In this document: piece by piece, positions 18,030 through 27,112 of the stretch
How the letters are laid out: the number at the start of each line of letters is the position of its first letter
Numbering within the stretch: the first letter of the stretch is position 1
NCBI GenBank assembly: GCA_021324185.1
Contig: JAJPJN010000076.1
Span: 56,948-120,947 of the forward strand
From: Terriglobia bacterium
GTDB taxonomy: Bacteria > Acidobacteriota > Terriglobia > Bryobacterales > Bryobacteraceae
Reading direction: 5' to 3'
DNA: 64,000 nt
Made by a program: the position numbers and the translations under genes
Notes under the pieces: generated by a model
The model's input: the letters and a program-made list of their open reading frames with translations, nothing else
What the model was told of the DNA's origin: nothing
Database searches by the model: none

Positions 18030-20192
18030 ATGGATTGCCCTATGCGCTTCTTCGCCCTGTTGCTCTGCACAACCCTCTGTTCCGCTCTGGCGCAACAGCG
18101 GCCTCCGGATCGCAGCCCGGTAATTCACGGCAAAAACGGCATCACTCTACCGCCGCCGCCCGTAGTCAACGTAGCTCCCGTGGTCGATGAATATCGCAGT
18201 GCGGAATCATCCGAGCCGGTGAAGGTGACCGATAACTACCGCTGGCTCGAAGACGCCCGCTCCCCTGAAACGCGAGCTTTCATAAAGGCCGAAAACGCCT
18301 ATACGCAAAAATATCTCGACCAGCTAAAAATCCTGCCGCAAGTGCGCCAGCAAATAGCCGCACTGCTGCGCGTCGATTTCTACGGCCTGCCGCAGCATCG
18401 CGGCGATCGCTACTTTTTCGTAAAGCGCCTCGCCAGTGAGAACCAGGGCTCCATCTACATGCGCCAAGGCTTACACGCGAGCGATGAACTCCTGGTCGAT
18501 GCCACCAGGCTCAGTTCCGACCAGAACACATCGGTAAACATTCTCGATATCGCCGAAGATGGCTCGCTGCTTGCGTACGGCGAGCGCGTCGGCGGCGCCG
18601 ATGAGCAGGAAGTCCACTTTCTCAATCTCGCCAATCGCCAGCCGAAGCCCGATGTCCTGCCGAGCGCCCGCTACTACGGCGTCCAGATAGGCCCCGGAAA
18701 CAGCGGCGTCTACTATTCGAAATTCTTCCCGCATCAGGGTACCCGCGTCTTCTATCACGCCTTCGGCGCGCCCGGTTCAGACAAACAGCTTTTCGGTGGC
18801 GAATACAAAGGTCGAAAACTGGGCGAAATAGATACCGAAAACGTCCACGTTACTCCCAACGGCCACTATCTTGTCCTGACTCTTTCCCACGGTGTTCCTC
18901 CAACCCGCGTCGACATCCTCCTCAAAGATCTCCGCAATTCCAATTCGGATTTCACCCCGCTCGTTTACGGCGTGGAGGCGCGCTTCATCCCGCTCAACAT
19001 CGGCGACAGCTTTTATGTCGATACCGATTACAAAGCTCCCAACCATCGCATCCTGAAAGCGGAGCCCGGCAAAGCGCCCGATCAATGGTCCGTCATCGTT
19101 CCTGAGGACAGGGATGTCATCGAGCAGGCGAGCCTTGTCGACGGCAAACTCTACATCCTGCGCTTGCACGATGTCAGCAGCCAGCTAACCATCTATACAC
19201 TCGATGGAAAAAAATCCGGCGCCATTCAATTTCCCGGCCTCGGCGCCGGCAGCACCGTGCAAGGCCGGCCCGACCAAAAGGGTGGCTTCTACACCTTTCA
19301 ATCGATCATCAGTCCACCCACCACGTACTACTTCGACACCACCACCGGCCGTTCCCAAATCTTTGCTGCAACCAAGGCGCCCTTCAACCCGGCAGACTAC
19401 ACCCTTGTGCAGGTCTTCTATAACTCCAAAGACGGCACCCGCATTCCCATGTTCATTGCAGGCCGGAAAGGCCTGAAGCGCGATGGCAGCGAGCGGTTGC
19501 TAATGACCGGTTACGGCGGTTTTGCCTCGAGTGAACGGCCCTCGTGGAACCCTGCAGCCGCCTGGTGGCTCGAGCGGGGCGGCTGGTTCGCTCTCCCCAA
19601 TCTGCGCGGCGGAAATGAATACGGCGAGGCATGGCACAAGGCTGCCATGTTTGAACACAAGCAGAACGTCTTTGACGACTGGTTCGCTGCCGCGGAATAC
19701 CTGATCAAAGAAAAGTACACTTCGCCCCAGCACCTCGCCATCACCGGCCGTTCCAACGGCGGTCTCCTGATGGGAGCTTCCATGACGCAACATCCCGAAT
19801 TGTTCGGCGCCATCTGGTGCGGCTATCCCTTGCTCGATATGCTCCGCTATCAGCGGTTCCTGATGGGCCGCACCTGGACAACAGAATACGGCTCAGCCGA
19901 GAACCCGCAAGATTTCCCATATATCTACAAGTACTCGCCGTACCAACACGTCGTCCCAGGCACCAAGTATCCAGCCATCATGTTTGTTACCGGCGATGCC
20001 GATACGCGCGTCGACCCCATGAACGCGCGCAAGATGACCGCCTTGATGCAAGCTTCGAGCGGAGGCGACAGGCCGATCCTCCTGCATTACAGTGAAAAAG
20101 GCGGTCACAGCAGTGGAATCTCTCAAACCCAATTGACCGAAGAGGATGCAATCGAGATAGCCTTTCTTTGGAACGAAACCGGTACCCCATGA
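18030..20192 (+). CDS. Prolyl oligopeptidase family serine peptidase (S9A), exported
   Basis: A 720-residue post-proline-cleaving peptidase. A signal peptide is present (ends SALAQQ); the start may be ATG 18030 or ATG 18042, and the second gives a more typical signal sequence. The propeller domain spans about 70-430, preceded by the family's DNYRWLEDARSPE. The alpha/beta-hydrolase domain carries the catalytic Ser575 (GRSNGGLLMG), Asp658 (GDADTRVDP) and His693 (EKGGHSSG). The length matches bacterial prolyl oligopeptidases. The stop overlaps the start of a zinc-ribbon gene by four bases. The 237-base region upstream (17793-18029) holds no gene that I can support; a short ORF there on either strand is unlikely to be real. 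Confidence 0.92.
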   Translation: MDCPMRFFALLLCTTLCSALAQQRPPDRSPVIHGKNGITLPPPPVVNVAPVVDEYRSAESSEPVKVTDNYRWLEDARSPETRAFIKAENAYTQKYLDQLKILPQVRQQIAALLRVDFYGLPQHRGDRYFFVKRLASENQGSIYMRQGLHASDELLVDATRLSSDQNTSVNILDIAEDGSLLAYGERVGGADEQEVHFLNLANRQPKPDVLPSARYYGVQIGPGNSGVYYSKFFPHQGTRVFYHAFGAPGSDKQLFGGEYKGRKLGEIDTENVHVTPNGHYLVLTLSHGVPPTRVDILLKDLRNSNSDFTPLVYGVEARFIPLNIGDSFYVDTDYKAPNHRILKAEPGKAPDQWSVIVPEDRDVIEQASLVDGKLYILRLHDVSSQLTIYTLDGKKSGAIQFPGLGAGSTVQGRPDQKGGFYTFQSIISPPTTYYFDTTTGRSQIFAATKAPFNPADYTLVQVFYNSKDGTRIPMFIAGRKGLKRDGSERLLMTGYGGFASSERPSWNPAAAWWLERGGWFALPNLRGGNEYGEAWHKAAMFEHKQNVFDDWFAAAEYLIKEKYTSPQHLAITGRSNGGLLMGASMTQHPELFGAIWCGYPLLDMLRYQRFLMGRTWTTEYGSAENPQDFPYIYKYSPYQHVVPGTKYPAIMFVTGDADTRVDPMNARKMTALMQASSGGDRPILLHYSEKGGHSSGISQTQLTEEDAIEIAFLWNETGTP

Positions 20193-20488
20193 CTTGTCCG
20201 AACTGCAGCTTGAACAACCCGCCCGGCGCCCGCTTTTGCGCGAATTGCGGCACAACCTTGACGCCTGGCCCGGCATCCGGCGCAAATGCGCCATACACCC
20301 CGCCAGGCGCTGCCTACACCCAGAGCAGCACCCCCTACAACATCGCCGGACGTACACGTATGTCCACCGGCCGCGCCATCGGCCTCGGCTGCCTGGTTCT
20401 GATTGTGCTTTTCTTTCTGCTTAGCCTCTCGTGCACGCGCGCCTGCTTGTTTCCGCGCCGCCACGTCTTCATCCGGCGCGTCTACTGA
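20189..20488 (+). CDS. Zinc-ribbon single-helix membrane protein
   Basis: A 99-residue protein. Residues 3-23 form a zinc ribbon (CPNC then CANC spaced as in zinc-ribbon families), followed by a Pro/Gly/Ala linker and one membrane helix (LGCLVLIVLFFLLSL), ending in a short basic tail. I use ATG 20189, which overlaps the peptidase stop (ATGA), rather than ATG 20168 inside the peptidase gene. The layout resembles many small bacterial zinc-ribbon membrane proteins of unknown role. Coupling to the peptidase suggests co-expression only. Confidence 0.7.
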   Translation: MTCPNCSLNNPPGARFCANCGTTLTPGPASGANAPYTPPGAAYTQSSTPYNIAGRTRMSTGRAIGLGCLVLIVLFFLLSLSCTRACLFPRRHVFIRRVY

Positions 20489-20497
20489 TCCGGCTTT

Positions 20498-20503
20498 TAT
20501 AAT
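20498..20503 (+). promoter_or_regulatory. Consensus -10 box giving a leaderless start
   Basis: A perfect TATAAT ends six bases before ATG 20510, which lacks a ribosome-binding site, so transcription would begin at or next to the start codon. No good -35 box is visible at 16-18 bases upstream. It would drive the Tat-signal fragment and the amidase. Confidence 0.4.
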
Positions 20504-20509
20504 TCAGAC

Positions 20510-20761
20510 ATGAACTCCCCGCGCTTCAATCGGCGCGAATGGGCCCGGCATGCCGCCGGCGCTCTGGCTGTTATGCCGCTAGCCGCGCAGGTGACTCAAA
20601 AGGTTCCGCCCATCGGTGCGCCGGCGCCCCCGAATCCACCTGCTACGCCCGAGCAAAGGCTGCAAAAAGCCTATGCCGACATCCGCGCGGCCAGCGATCA
20701 GCTCTCGAAGTTGGAAGTTCCCATGGACATCGAGCCGGCTTTCGCATTTCACGCACTCTGA
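20510..20761 (+). CDS. Tat-signal N-terminal segment, in frame with the downstream amidase
   Basis: An 83-residue product with a twin-arginine-like export signal: NRREWARHAAGALAVMPLAAQ, then a Pro-rich stretch and a helical segment ending LEVPMDIEPAFAFHAL. The TGA stop at 20759-20761 is in the same reading frame as the amidase that begins at 20768; only two sense codons (AGC GGA) lie between stop and ATG. The amidase alone has no export signal. I therefore suspect this is the detached leader of a single Tat-exported amidase, split by a nonsense change. An alternative is a genuine separate small protein, or a Tat partner of the amidase. It is described as a CDS because it has its own start and a good -10 box. 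Confidence 0.55.
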   Translation: MNSPRFNRREWARHAAGALAVMPLAAQVTQKVPPIGAPAPPNPPATPEQRLQKAYADIRAASDQLSKLEVPMDIEPAFAFHAL

Positions 20762-20767
20762 AGCGGA

Positions 20768-22204
20768 ATGCCGAAAAAGAAACTCGATCCATCCACTCTC
20801 GCGTTCGCGGCCATTCCAGAGCTAAATGCCGCTCTCAAAAACCGCGAAATCTCCTGCAAGGAACTGGTCAAGTTCTATGGCAAACGCATCGAGACGCTCG
20901 GCCCTCATTACAACGCGCTTGCCTGCTCGCTGGTCAAACACGCGCATCGCCTCACCAAAGACATCGACGCTGAATTTAAAGATCAGCGCTGGCGCGGACC
21001 CCTCCAGGGCATCCCCTACGGAGCCAAAGATCTGCTGTCCGTTGCGAAGTTTCCAACTACGTGGGGTGCGAAACCATACGCCAGTCAAGTCTTCGAAGAA
21101 AGCGCGACTGTGATTCGCCGCCTCGACGGCGAGCGCGCCCTCGTCATCGCCAAACTGTCCATGATCGAACTGGCGGGCGGCGGTGGTTACAGTTCCGCTG
21201 CGGCCTCTTTGCAAGGCCCCGGCCTCAATCCGTGGAATACCCAATATTGGTCCGGCGGTTCTTCGAGCGGTTCGGGTGCGGCTGTTGCCGCGGGTCTCGT
21301 CCCCTTCGCGCTCGGCTCGGAAACCTCCGGCTCCATCCTGACGCCCGCCTGCTTTTGCGGCGTCACCGGTCTGCGCCCTACCTATGGGCTCGTCAGCCGC
21401 CACGGCGCCATGGCGCTTTCCTGGACTCTCGACAAGATCGGCGTGCTCGCCCACACTGCCGAAGATTGCGCTCTCGTGCTCCATCGCATCGCCGGCGGCG
21501 ACGATGCCGATCCCGGTTCAGCCCGCAAAAGTTTTTACTACACGCCCGAATACTACCGGCCCACCAAAGATCTGAACGTCGGTTACGCCGAAATCGATTG
21601 GGCCGAGTGGCCTGATGAACCTCTGCGGCCCGCCTTCGCCAGCGCGCTCGCCGCCGTCAAATCGCTGGGCGCCCGCATGCTGGAATCCCGTCTCCCCGAC
21701 TTCCCCTACGGGCCCGTCATCGGCGCCATCATCGATTCGGAAGCCGCCTCGGTCTTCGAGCAATTCATCCGCAGCGGCCAGGTCGATCAACTGGCCGATC
21801 AAAGCCAGATCGACGGCTTGAAAGCCTCGCTCACCTATTCCGCGATCGATTATCTAAAAGCCATGCGCGTGCGCGCCCAGATACAAGCCGCATTCCGGCA
21901 ACTGTTTGCAACCGTGGATCTGCTCGTCGCCCCAACCCGCCTGAGCCTGCCCGACCGCGCCGATATTCCCTTTCCTGAGAGTGAGCCGAAGCGTCCCGAT
22001 CAAAAAGGCGTTGTCGCCGGATTAGTACAGGCCAGCAATCTTTGCGGCCTGCCCGCCATCACCGTTCCATGCGGGTTCGTGAACGGTCTCCCGATCGGTC
22101 TGCAGATTGTCGGCCCGCCCTTTCAGGAAAACCGCGTGATCGCTTTCGCCAAGGCTTTCCAGAGCAATACCAGCTTCCACCGCCAGCACCCGCCGGTCGC
22201 GTAA
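20768..22204 (+). CDS. Amidase-signature family amidohydrolase
   Basis: A 478-residue enzyme of the Ser-cisSer-Lys amidase family, which cleaves amide bonds (GatA-like fold). Visible catalytic elements: Lys87 in GIPYGAKDLL, the Ser/Gly loop GGSSSGSGAA (163-172) with the cis-Ser, and the nucleophile Ser189 in SETSGSILTPA. The substrate cannot be deduced; there are no gatB/gatC genes nearby, so it is not the tRNA amidotransferase. The start ATG 20768 lacks a clear ribosome site. The coding frame continues upstream through a single TGA into a Tat-signal segment (20510-20761), so the functional protein may once have been about 564 residues and exported. Confidence 0.88.
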   Translation: MPKKKLDPSTLAFAAIPELNAALKNREISCKELVKFYGKRIETLGPHYNALACSLVKHAHRLTKDIDAEFKDQRWRGPLQGIPYGAKDLLSVAKFPTTWGAKPYASQVFEESATVIRRLDGERALVIAKLSMIELAGGGGYSSAAASLQGPGLNPWNTQYWSGGSSSGSGAAVAAGLVPFALGSETSGSILTPACFCGVTGLRPTYGLVSRHGAMALSWTLDKIGVLAHTAEDCALVLHRIAGGDDADPGSARKSFYYTPEYYRPTKDLNVGYAEIDWAEWPDEPLRPAFASALAAVKSLGARMLESRLPDFPYGPVIGAIIDSEAASVFEQFIRSGQVDQLADQSQIDGLKASLTYSAIDYLKAMRVRAQIQAAFRQLFATVDLLVAPTRLSLPDRADIPFPESEPKRPDQKGVVAGLVQASNLCGLPAITVPCGFVNGLPIGLQIVGPPFQENRVIAFAKAFQSNTSFHRQHPPVA

Positions 22205-22205
22205 G

Positions 22206-23141
22206 CTACTGGCGCGTGATCACCGAGTAGATCCGGTCCAGATCGTCTCCCGAGTAGAATTCGATCTCCAGCCGCCCGCCTCCCCGCGCATTTCGCTTCA
22301 AACGAACTCGCGTGCCCAGCGCCGCTTCCATCTCCGCGAGCGCAGCTCGCTCATTCGGATCTTCGGCCGGTTCGGCTGCGGCCTTTAGCTCCGGCGGCTT
22401 CACCCCGCCTTCCGCCAGAATCCGAATCGCATTTTCCACCGACCGGACCGAAAGCTGCCGCTCGATGATCATTTGGCACAACTGGTCCTGCACCTCTTCC
22501 GGCAGATTTACCATCGTGCGCGCATGGCCCATTGAAATCGAGCCGTCCAGTAAGCAGGAGCGAACAAAAGGCGAACATTTTAGCAGCCGGGTAAAATTCG
22601 TAACCGTCGATCGGTCTTTGCCCGTTCGCTCCGCGATCTCCTCGTGGCTCAGCTTGTGCTCATCCACCAGCCGTTGGAATGCCGTCGCGATCTCGAGCGG
22701 GTTTAAGTCCTCCCGCTGCAGGTTCTCAATCAGCGCAAGCTCCAGCCGCTGATGCTGATCCGCGCTCCGGATCAGAGCTGGAATCACCGCCAACCCGGCA
22801 AGTTTTGCCGCGCGCCAGCGGCGCTCCCCCGCAATAATCTGGTACTTGCCCGGCCCGGTTTGCCGCACTGTAATCGGCTGGATGACACCATTGGCCCGAA
22901 TCGAGTCCGCCAGTTCGTTCAATTTCTCCGCGTCAAAATTTTCCCGCGGCTGTTCGCTACTCGGCTTGATCTGCTCGAGTGGAATGTCTTGAAAAGCCTC
23001 GAAATGCTCCGGCAGTTCAGCGGGACCGGCCGGAGCTGTCTCGGCAGGCGCCATCGCCGGAGCCGCGCCCCGGGCAGGCAACAGCGCCGATAATCCTCTA
23101 CCGAGCGCTTTTCGCTGATTCCGATCTGGCGTGTTGGCCAT
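22206..23141 (-). CDS. parB: ParB chromosome-partitioning protein
   Basis: A 311-residue CTP-dependent DNA clamp that loads at parS. The start at ATG 23141 is preceded by AAGGAG; an upstream ATG at 23162 adds only seven residues. N-terminal GLSALLP is the family's ParA-interacting motif. The ParB/CTPase domain shows QPRENFD, GVIQPITVR and AGERRWRAAKLAGL. The helix-turn-helix region is LSHEEIAERTGKDRSTVTNF. The C-terminal dimer domain ends RLEIEFYSGDDLDRIYSVI. It overlaps the end of parA by 44 bases, so the two are an operon. Two parS sites lie about 780 and 815 bases upstream, in mnmG. Confidence 0.95.
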   Translation of the reverse strand: MANTPDRNQRKALGRGLSALLPARGAAPAMAPAETAPAGPAELPEHFEAFQDIPLEQIKPSSEQPRENFDAEKLNELADSIRANGVIQPITVRQTGPGKYQIIAGERRWRAAKLAGLAVIPALIRSADQHQRLELALIENLQREDLNPLEIATAFQRLVDEHKLSHEEIAERTGKDRSTVTNFTRLLKCSPFVRSCLLDGSISMGHARTMVNLPEEVQDQLCQMIIERQLSVRSVENAIRILAEGGVKPPELKAAAEPAEDPNERAALAEMEAALGTRVRLKRNARGGGRLEIEFYSGDDLDRIYSVITRQ

Positions 23142-23895
23142 GCGCCAGGATCTCCTTTGCAAGTTGAATATAAGCTTCCGCCCCGCGCGAACGGGGATCG
23201 TAAGCCAAAATACTTTTCCCGAAACTCGGTGCCTCCGCCAGCCGGATGCTGCGCGGCACTACCGTCTTGAATACCTCTTTACCGAAAAACTCCCGAAGAT
23301 CCGCTTCCACCTGCCGGGTCAGATTGGTCCGGTCGTCGTACATCGTCAGCAAAACACCCTCAATGCGCAGCTTGGGGTTAAACGCCTCCTTCACCCGGTC
23401 AATCGTGTCCATCAGTTGCGAGATCCCTTCCAGTGCAAAGAACTCGCACTGAATCGGAATAAGAACCGCATCCGAGGCCACCAGGGCATTCAGCGTCAGC
23501 AGATCCAGCGCCGGCGGGCAGTCAATCACGATGTAGTCATACTCGTTCCGAACTGCATCCAGCCCCAACTGTAGCCGCCGTTCCCGGTTCTCTGCGTCAA
23601 CCAGGTCCAGGTTTGTCGCTACCAGGTTCTGATCCGCCGGAACCAGCGAAAGGCCCGCGAAGTCGGTAGGAGTGATCGCGTCCCGAATGTCGGCGCGCTG
23701 CAGAAGAACCTCATATAACGTGACGCGTTCCTCATTCTTCGCAATCCCCACCCCCGTAGTCGAGTTTCCCTGGGGATCGGAATCCACCAGCAGGACCGCC
23801 AGCTCCGAGGCAGCAAGCGCCGCGGCCAGATTAATGGCCGTGGTGGTCTTCCCCACCCCGCCTTTTTGATTTGCTACCGCAAGTATGCGCGCCAA
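23098..23895 (-). CDS. parA: ParA chromosome-partitioning ATPase
   Basis: A 265-residue MinD/ParA-family ATPase that drives origin segregation with ParB. The deviant Walker A motif KGGVGKTTT is at residues 10-18; DSDPQGNSTTG (Walker A') and DYIVIDCPPALDLLTLNAL (Walker B region) follow. There is no N-terminal DNA-binding domain, so it is the short chromosomal type. It begins 16 bases after the mnmG stop and overlaps parB. The mnmG-parA-parB order is common near replication origins; rsmG, often between mnmG and parA, is absent here. Confidence 0.95.
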   Translation of the reverse strand: MARILAVANQKGGVGKTTTAINLAAALAASELAVLLVDSDPQGNSTTGVGIAKNEERVTLYEVLLQRADIRDAITPTDFAGLSLVPADQNLVATNLDLVDAENRERRLQLGLDAVRNEYDYIVIDCPPALDLLTLNALVASDAVLIPIQCEFFALEGISQLMDTIDRVKEAFNPKLRIEGVLLTMYDDRTNLTRQVEADLREFFGKEVFKTVVPRSIRLAEAPSFGKSILAYDPRSRGAEAYIQLAKEILAHGQHARSESAKSAR

Positions 23896-23911
23896 GTTCT
23901 AACTGGCGATA

Positions 23912-25855
23912 CTAACATGTTCCACGTGGAACTGCTTCGAGCGGCTCTTCCAAGGTTTCACGTGGAACACCCATGCTGAGGTAAATGTCGAGAACCGCAA
24001 TCGCCGCCGGCGTCACCCCTGGAATCCTTTGCGCCTGCCCCAGCGTCGTCGGCCGTACCCGCGCCAGCTTCTGCCGCACCTCGTTCGAAAGCCCCGGAAT
24101 GCCCTCATAGCGAAAATTTTCGGGGATCGCCCGCGCCTCAGCATCCTTCAACTGCTGGATCTGCCGCTCCTGCTGCGCCAGATAACCCGCATACTTCGTC
24201 TCCGTCTCCACCGTCGTCAAAACGCCGTGAATCAGCTCAAACTGGCTTTGTTTTTTTATCCACCGCTCCAGCATCTCGATCCGCGCTTCCGGACGCCGCA
24301 GCCAAACCGCCAAACTCGGATTATCCGTAGCGGCATCAAGGCCGATAAGATCCATCACCGCGCTCGCCCGCGTCGTCTCCAGCAGCCGCAGCACCGCCGC
24401 CTTCTGTTCCCGCTTCCGCTGAAACTGCTCCCAGCGCCTGTCACTCACCAGGCCTACCTGCCACCCGGCCGGCGTCAGCCGCTCATCGGCGTTGTCAATA
24501 CGCAAATGCAGCCGGAACTCCGCCCGGGACGTAAACATCCGGTACGGCTCATCCGCCCCTTTACTCACCAGATCGTCAATCAAAATGCCCGTATATCCCG
24601 CATTCCGTGCGATCTCGAGTGGCGCCGTCCCCTTCACTTTGGCCGCCGCATTCAGCCCCGCAATGAGCCCCTGGCACCCAGCTTCTTCATAACCCGAGGT
24701 GCCGTTAATCTGCCCCGCCAAAAACAGCCCGGAGATCGCCTTCACTTCCAGCGAATGCCTCAACTCCCTCGGATCCACCGCATCGTACTCGATCGCATAC
24801 CCGGGCCGGATCATCTCCGCATCTTCCAAACCCGGAATCGAGGCCACCATCGCCGCCTGCACATCAATCGGCATACTCGTCGACATGCCGTTGACGTAGA
24901 TCTCGTGCGTGTCCAGCCCCTCTGGTTCGAGAAAGATCTGATGCCTGCGCTTCTCGGGGAACTTAACGATCTTGTCTTCAATCGACGGGCAGTAGCGCGG
25001 CCCGATCCCCTCGATCTGCCCGCTATAGAGAGGAGAACGCGCAATGCTCTCCTGAATGACGCGTTGGGTTTGTTCTGTCGTATACGCGAGATGACAACAG
25101 ATCTGCTCCCGTTCGATCTTTTCCGTGAGAAATGAAAACGGCGTCGGAACCGGATCGCCCGGCTGCTCCTCAAAACGCGACCAGTCAATCGTCCGCCCGT
25201 CGAGCCGCGGAGGCGTGCCTGTTTTCAGTCGTGTCCACTGTAGATCGAGCGTCCGCAATTGCGCCCCGAGCGTATTTGAGGGCGCTTCGCCGTTCCGCCC
25301 GCAGGCATACCTTTGCTCGCCAACATGCGCCAGGCCATTCAGGAACGTACCGGTAGTCACCACCACGACACTCGCTGGCAAATCCCGCCCGTCCTTCAGC
25401 CGCACGCCCGTCACCCGCCGCCTCGCCAAACCCTCCGCATCCTCGCAGGGCTCGAAAAGCATCTCGCCCACCTCGGCCTGTAAAATCCGTAGATTCGGCT
25501 CGTTCTCGAGCCACTGCCGCATCCTGATCCGGTATTGCTTCTTATCGCACTGTGCCCGTGGCGACCAGACCGCCGGTCCCCGGCTGGTATTCAGCAGCCG
25601 GAACTGGATGCCCACCGCATCCGTCAGTTCGCCCATCACGCCGCCCAGCGCGTCGATCTCCCGGACCAGGTGCCCCTTCGCAATCCCACCCACCGCGGGA
25701 TTGCACGACATCTGTGCAATCAGGTCCAGGTTCATCGTCACCATAGCGGTCTTCAACCCCAGCCGGCTGCACGCGCGCGCCGCTTCGCAACCGGCATGGC
25801 CGGCGCCAACCACAATGACGTCGTACTTCTTTTGCATCTGGGGGGAAACCACCAT
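23912..25855 (-). CDS. mnmG: tRNA uridine-5-carboxymethylaminomethyl modification enzyme MnmG
   Basis: A 647-residue FAD enzyme that with MnmE modifies U34 of certain tRNAs. The FAD-binding [10 protein letters not shown] motif is near the N-terminus and [12 protein letters not shown] follows. The family stretches [10 protein letters not shown] and [13 protein letters not shown] are present, and the C-terminal helical domain carries the tRNA contacts. The start may be ATG 25855 or ATG 25837 ([11 protein letters not shown]), which fits the family better. The last codons, spelling G-V-P-R-E-T and V-P-R-G-T-C, coincide with two parS sites. The divergent purD start is only 24 bases from the 25855 ATG, so the promoters must overlap the coding sequence or each other. 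Confidence 0.95.
   Translation of the reverse strand: MVVSPQMQKKYDVIVVGAGHAGCEAARACSRLGLKTAMVTMNLDLIAQMSCNPAVGGIAKGHLVREIDALGGVMGELTDAVGIQFRLLNTSRGPAVWSPRAQCDKKQYRIRMRQWLENEPNLRILQAEVGEMLFEPCEDAEGLARRRVTGVRLKDGRDLPASVVVVTTGTFLNGLAHVGEQRYACGRNGEAPSNTLGAQLRTLDLQWTRLKTGTPPRLDGRTIDWSRFEEQPGDPVPTPFSFLTEKIEREQICCHLAYTTEQTQRVIQESIARSPLYSGQIEGIGPRYCPSIEDKIVKFPEKRRHQIFLEPEGLDTHEIYVNGMSTSMPIDVQAAMVASIPGLEDAEMIRPGYAIEYDAVDPRELRHSLEVKAISGLFLAGQINGTSGYEEAGCQGLIAGLNAAAKVKGTAPLEIARNAGYTGILIDDLVSKGADEPYRMFTSRAEFRLHLRIDNADERLTPAGWQVGLVSDRRWEQFQRKREQKAAVLRLLETTRASAVMDLIGLDAATDNPSLAVWLRRPEARIEMLERWIKKQSQFELIHGVLTTVETETKYAGYLAQQERQIQQLKDAEARAIPENFRYEGIPGLSNEVRQKLARVRPTTLGQAQRIPGVTPAAIAVLDIYLSMGVPRETLEEPLEAVPRGTC
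23918..23933. promoter_or_regulatory. parS: parS site 1 (inside mnmG 3' end)
   Basis: TGTTCCACGTGGAACT: matches the bacterial parS consensus TGTTTCACGTGAAACA around the CACGTG core; the inner 14 bases are a perfect palindrome. It covers the last five sense codons of mnmG. It is immediately upstream of parA. Confidence 0.85.
23954..23969. promoter_or_regulatory. parS: parS site 2 (inside mnmG 3' end)
   Basis: GGTTTCACGTGGAACA differs from the consensus TGTTTCACGTGAAACA at two of 16 positions. It lies 20 bases from site 1, so the two centres are 36 bases apart. It encodes V-P-R-E-T of mnmG. Confidence 0.85.
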
Positions 25856-25879
25856 TTATTCTAACGAGAAGGTGGCCTT

Positions 25880-27100
25880 TTGAAGATTCTAATTGTCGGC
25901 GGCGGTGGCCGCGAGCATGCCCTTGCCTGGAAACTTGCGCAATCGCCTTCCGTGAAACAAATTGTTGCCAGTCCCGGCAACCCAGGAATTGCTCAGCTTG
26001 CTACCTGCGTGCCTGCCCCCGCCGAGGTCGCAGGCTACGCCGAAATCGCCAAAGCGCACGCCATCGACCTGACGATTGTCGGCCCGGAAGCGCCACTGGT
26101 CGCCGGTATCGTCGACGAGTTTTACCGCCATCGTTTAAAGATCATCGGGCCTACCCAGGCGGCCTCACGGCTCGAAGGCTCCAAGCTTTTTGCCAAGGAG
26201 TTCTTTGCACGGGCAGGTATCCCCACAGCCCGCTCCGGCGCGAGCCTCGACGAATTCTCATTTCCCGTAGTCATCAAAGCCGATGGACTCGCTTCCGGCA
26301 AAGGCGTGATCATCGCCCAGGATCGCCAGCAGGCCGAAAGCGCGATTCAAAAGCTCGGTCCCCGTGTCGTAATCGAGGAATTTCTCGAAGGCGAGGAAGT
26401 CAGCTTCATTGGAATCAGCAACGGCCGGATGCTGCTGCCGTTTGCTCCCACGCAGGATCACAAGCGCCTGCTCGATAGCGATGAGGGGCCCAATACCGGC
26501 GGCATGGGCGCCTATTGCGATGCGCGCATCCTGACTTCCAAACAGAGTGGCGAGATCATGGAGCGCATCATGCTGCCCGCCATCCGGCAGATGCGCCAGG
26601 AAGGCACGCCTTTCACCGGATTCTTGTACGCCGGTCTGATGATGACGGCTGACGGCCCGAAAATTCTCGAATTCAATGTGCGCCTCGGTGATCCGGAAAC
26701 GCAGGCTTTGATGCACAGCTTTCGCGGCGACTTCGCCGAAGTGCTGAGCATGATGGTGACCGGTACCGGCGCTGTTTCCGGAGGCGCCTGGGCTAGCCCG
26801 TCTGTTTGCGTCGTCCTCGCAGCAGCAGGTTACCCGGACAACCCACGCACCGGTGATGTGATCGCGGGGATTCCGGAGGCCGAAGCCACGGGAGCAGTCG
26901 CTTTTCATGCCGGCACGCGGCGCGACGGAGATCATCTGGTAACCGCCGCCGGGCGCGTGTTGGGAGTGACTGCCGGGGGCGCGACACTAGAGCAGGCGAT
27001 TCACAACGCCTATCAAGCCGTCGAGCAAATTCACTTCGCCGGCATGCAATACCGCAAAGATATCGGGCAAAAAGGGCTCAGGCGCTGGAGTCAGAGCTAG
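25880..27100 (+). CDS. purD: Phosphoribosylamine-glycine ligase (TTG start)
   Basis: A 406-residue ATP-grasp enzyme for the second step of purine synthesis (PRA + glycine + ATP to GAR). The start is TTG 25880, supported by GAGAAGGTGG five to six bases upstream and by the exact N-terminus KILIVGGGGREHALAWKL. ATP-grasp features include FPVVIKADGLASGKGV, EEFLEGEEVSF and FNVRLGDPETQ, which holds the metal ligands. The gene is divergent from mnmG and convergent with the broken FkbM gene, 12 bases apart. No other pur genes are in the window. Confidence 0.95.
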   Translation: MKILIVGGGGREHALAWKLAQSPSVKQIVASPGNPGIAQLATCVPAPAEVAGYAEIAKAHAIDLTIVGPEAPLVAGIVDEFYRHRLKIIGPTQAASRLEGSKLFAKEFFARAGIPTARSGASLDEFSFPVVIKADGLASGKGVIIAQDRQQAESAIQKLGPRVVIEEFLEGEEVSFIGISNGRMLLPFAPTQDHKRLLDSDEGPNTGGMGAYCDARILTSKQSGEIMERIMLPAIRQMRQEGTPFTGFLYAGLMMTADGPKILEFNVRLGDPETQALMHSFRGDFAEVLSMMVTGTGAVSGGAWASPSVCVVLAAAGYPDNPRTGDVIAGIPEAEATGAVAFHAGTRRDGDHLVTAAGRVLGVTAGGATLEQAIHNAYQAVEQIHFAGMQYRKDIGQKGLRRWSQS

Positions 27101-27112
27101 TTGCCAAATTGC

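Noticed and set aside
17826..18128. 100-codon minus-strand frame and an 80-codon + strand frame before the prolyl oligopeptidase
   Set aside because: Low-complexity overlap with the peptidase start and no ribosome site; no supported family.
24029..25135. 368-codon open frame on the + strand
   Set aside because: It is antisense to mnmG, is very Arg/Pro-rich and shows no motif; mnmG is certain on the other strand.
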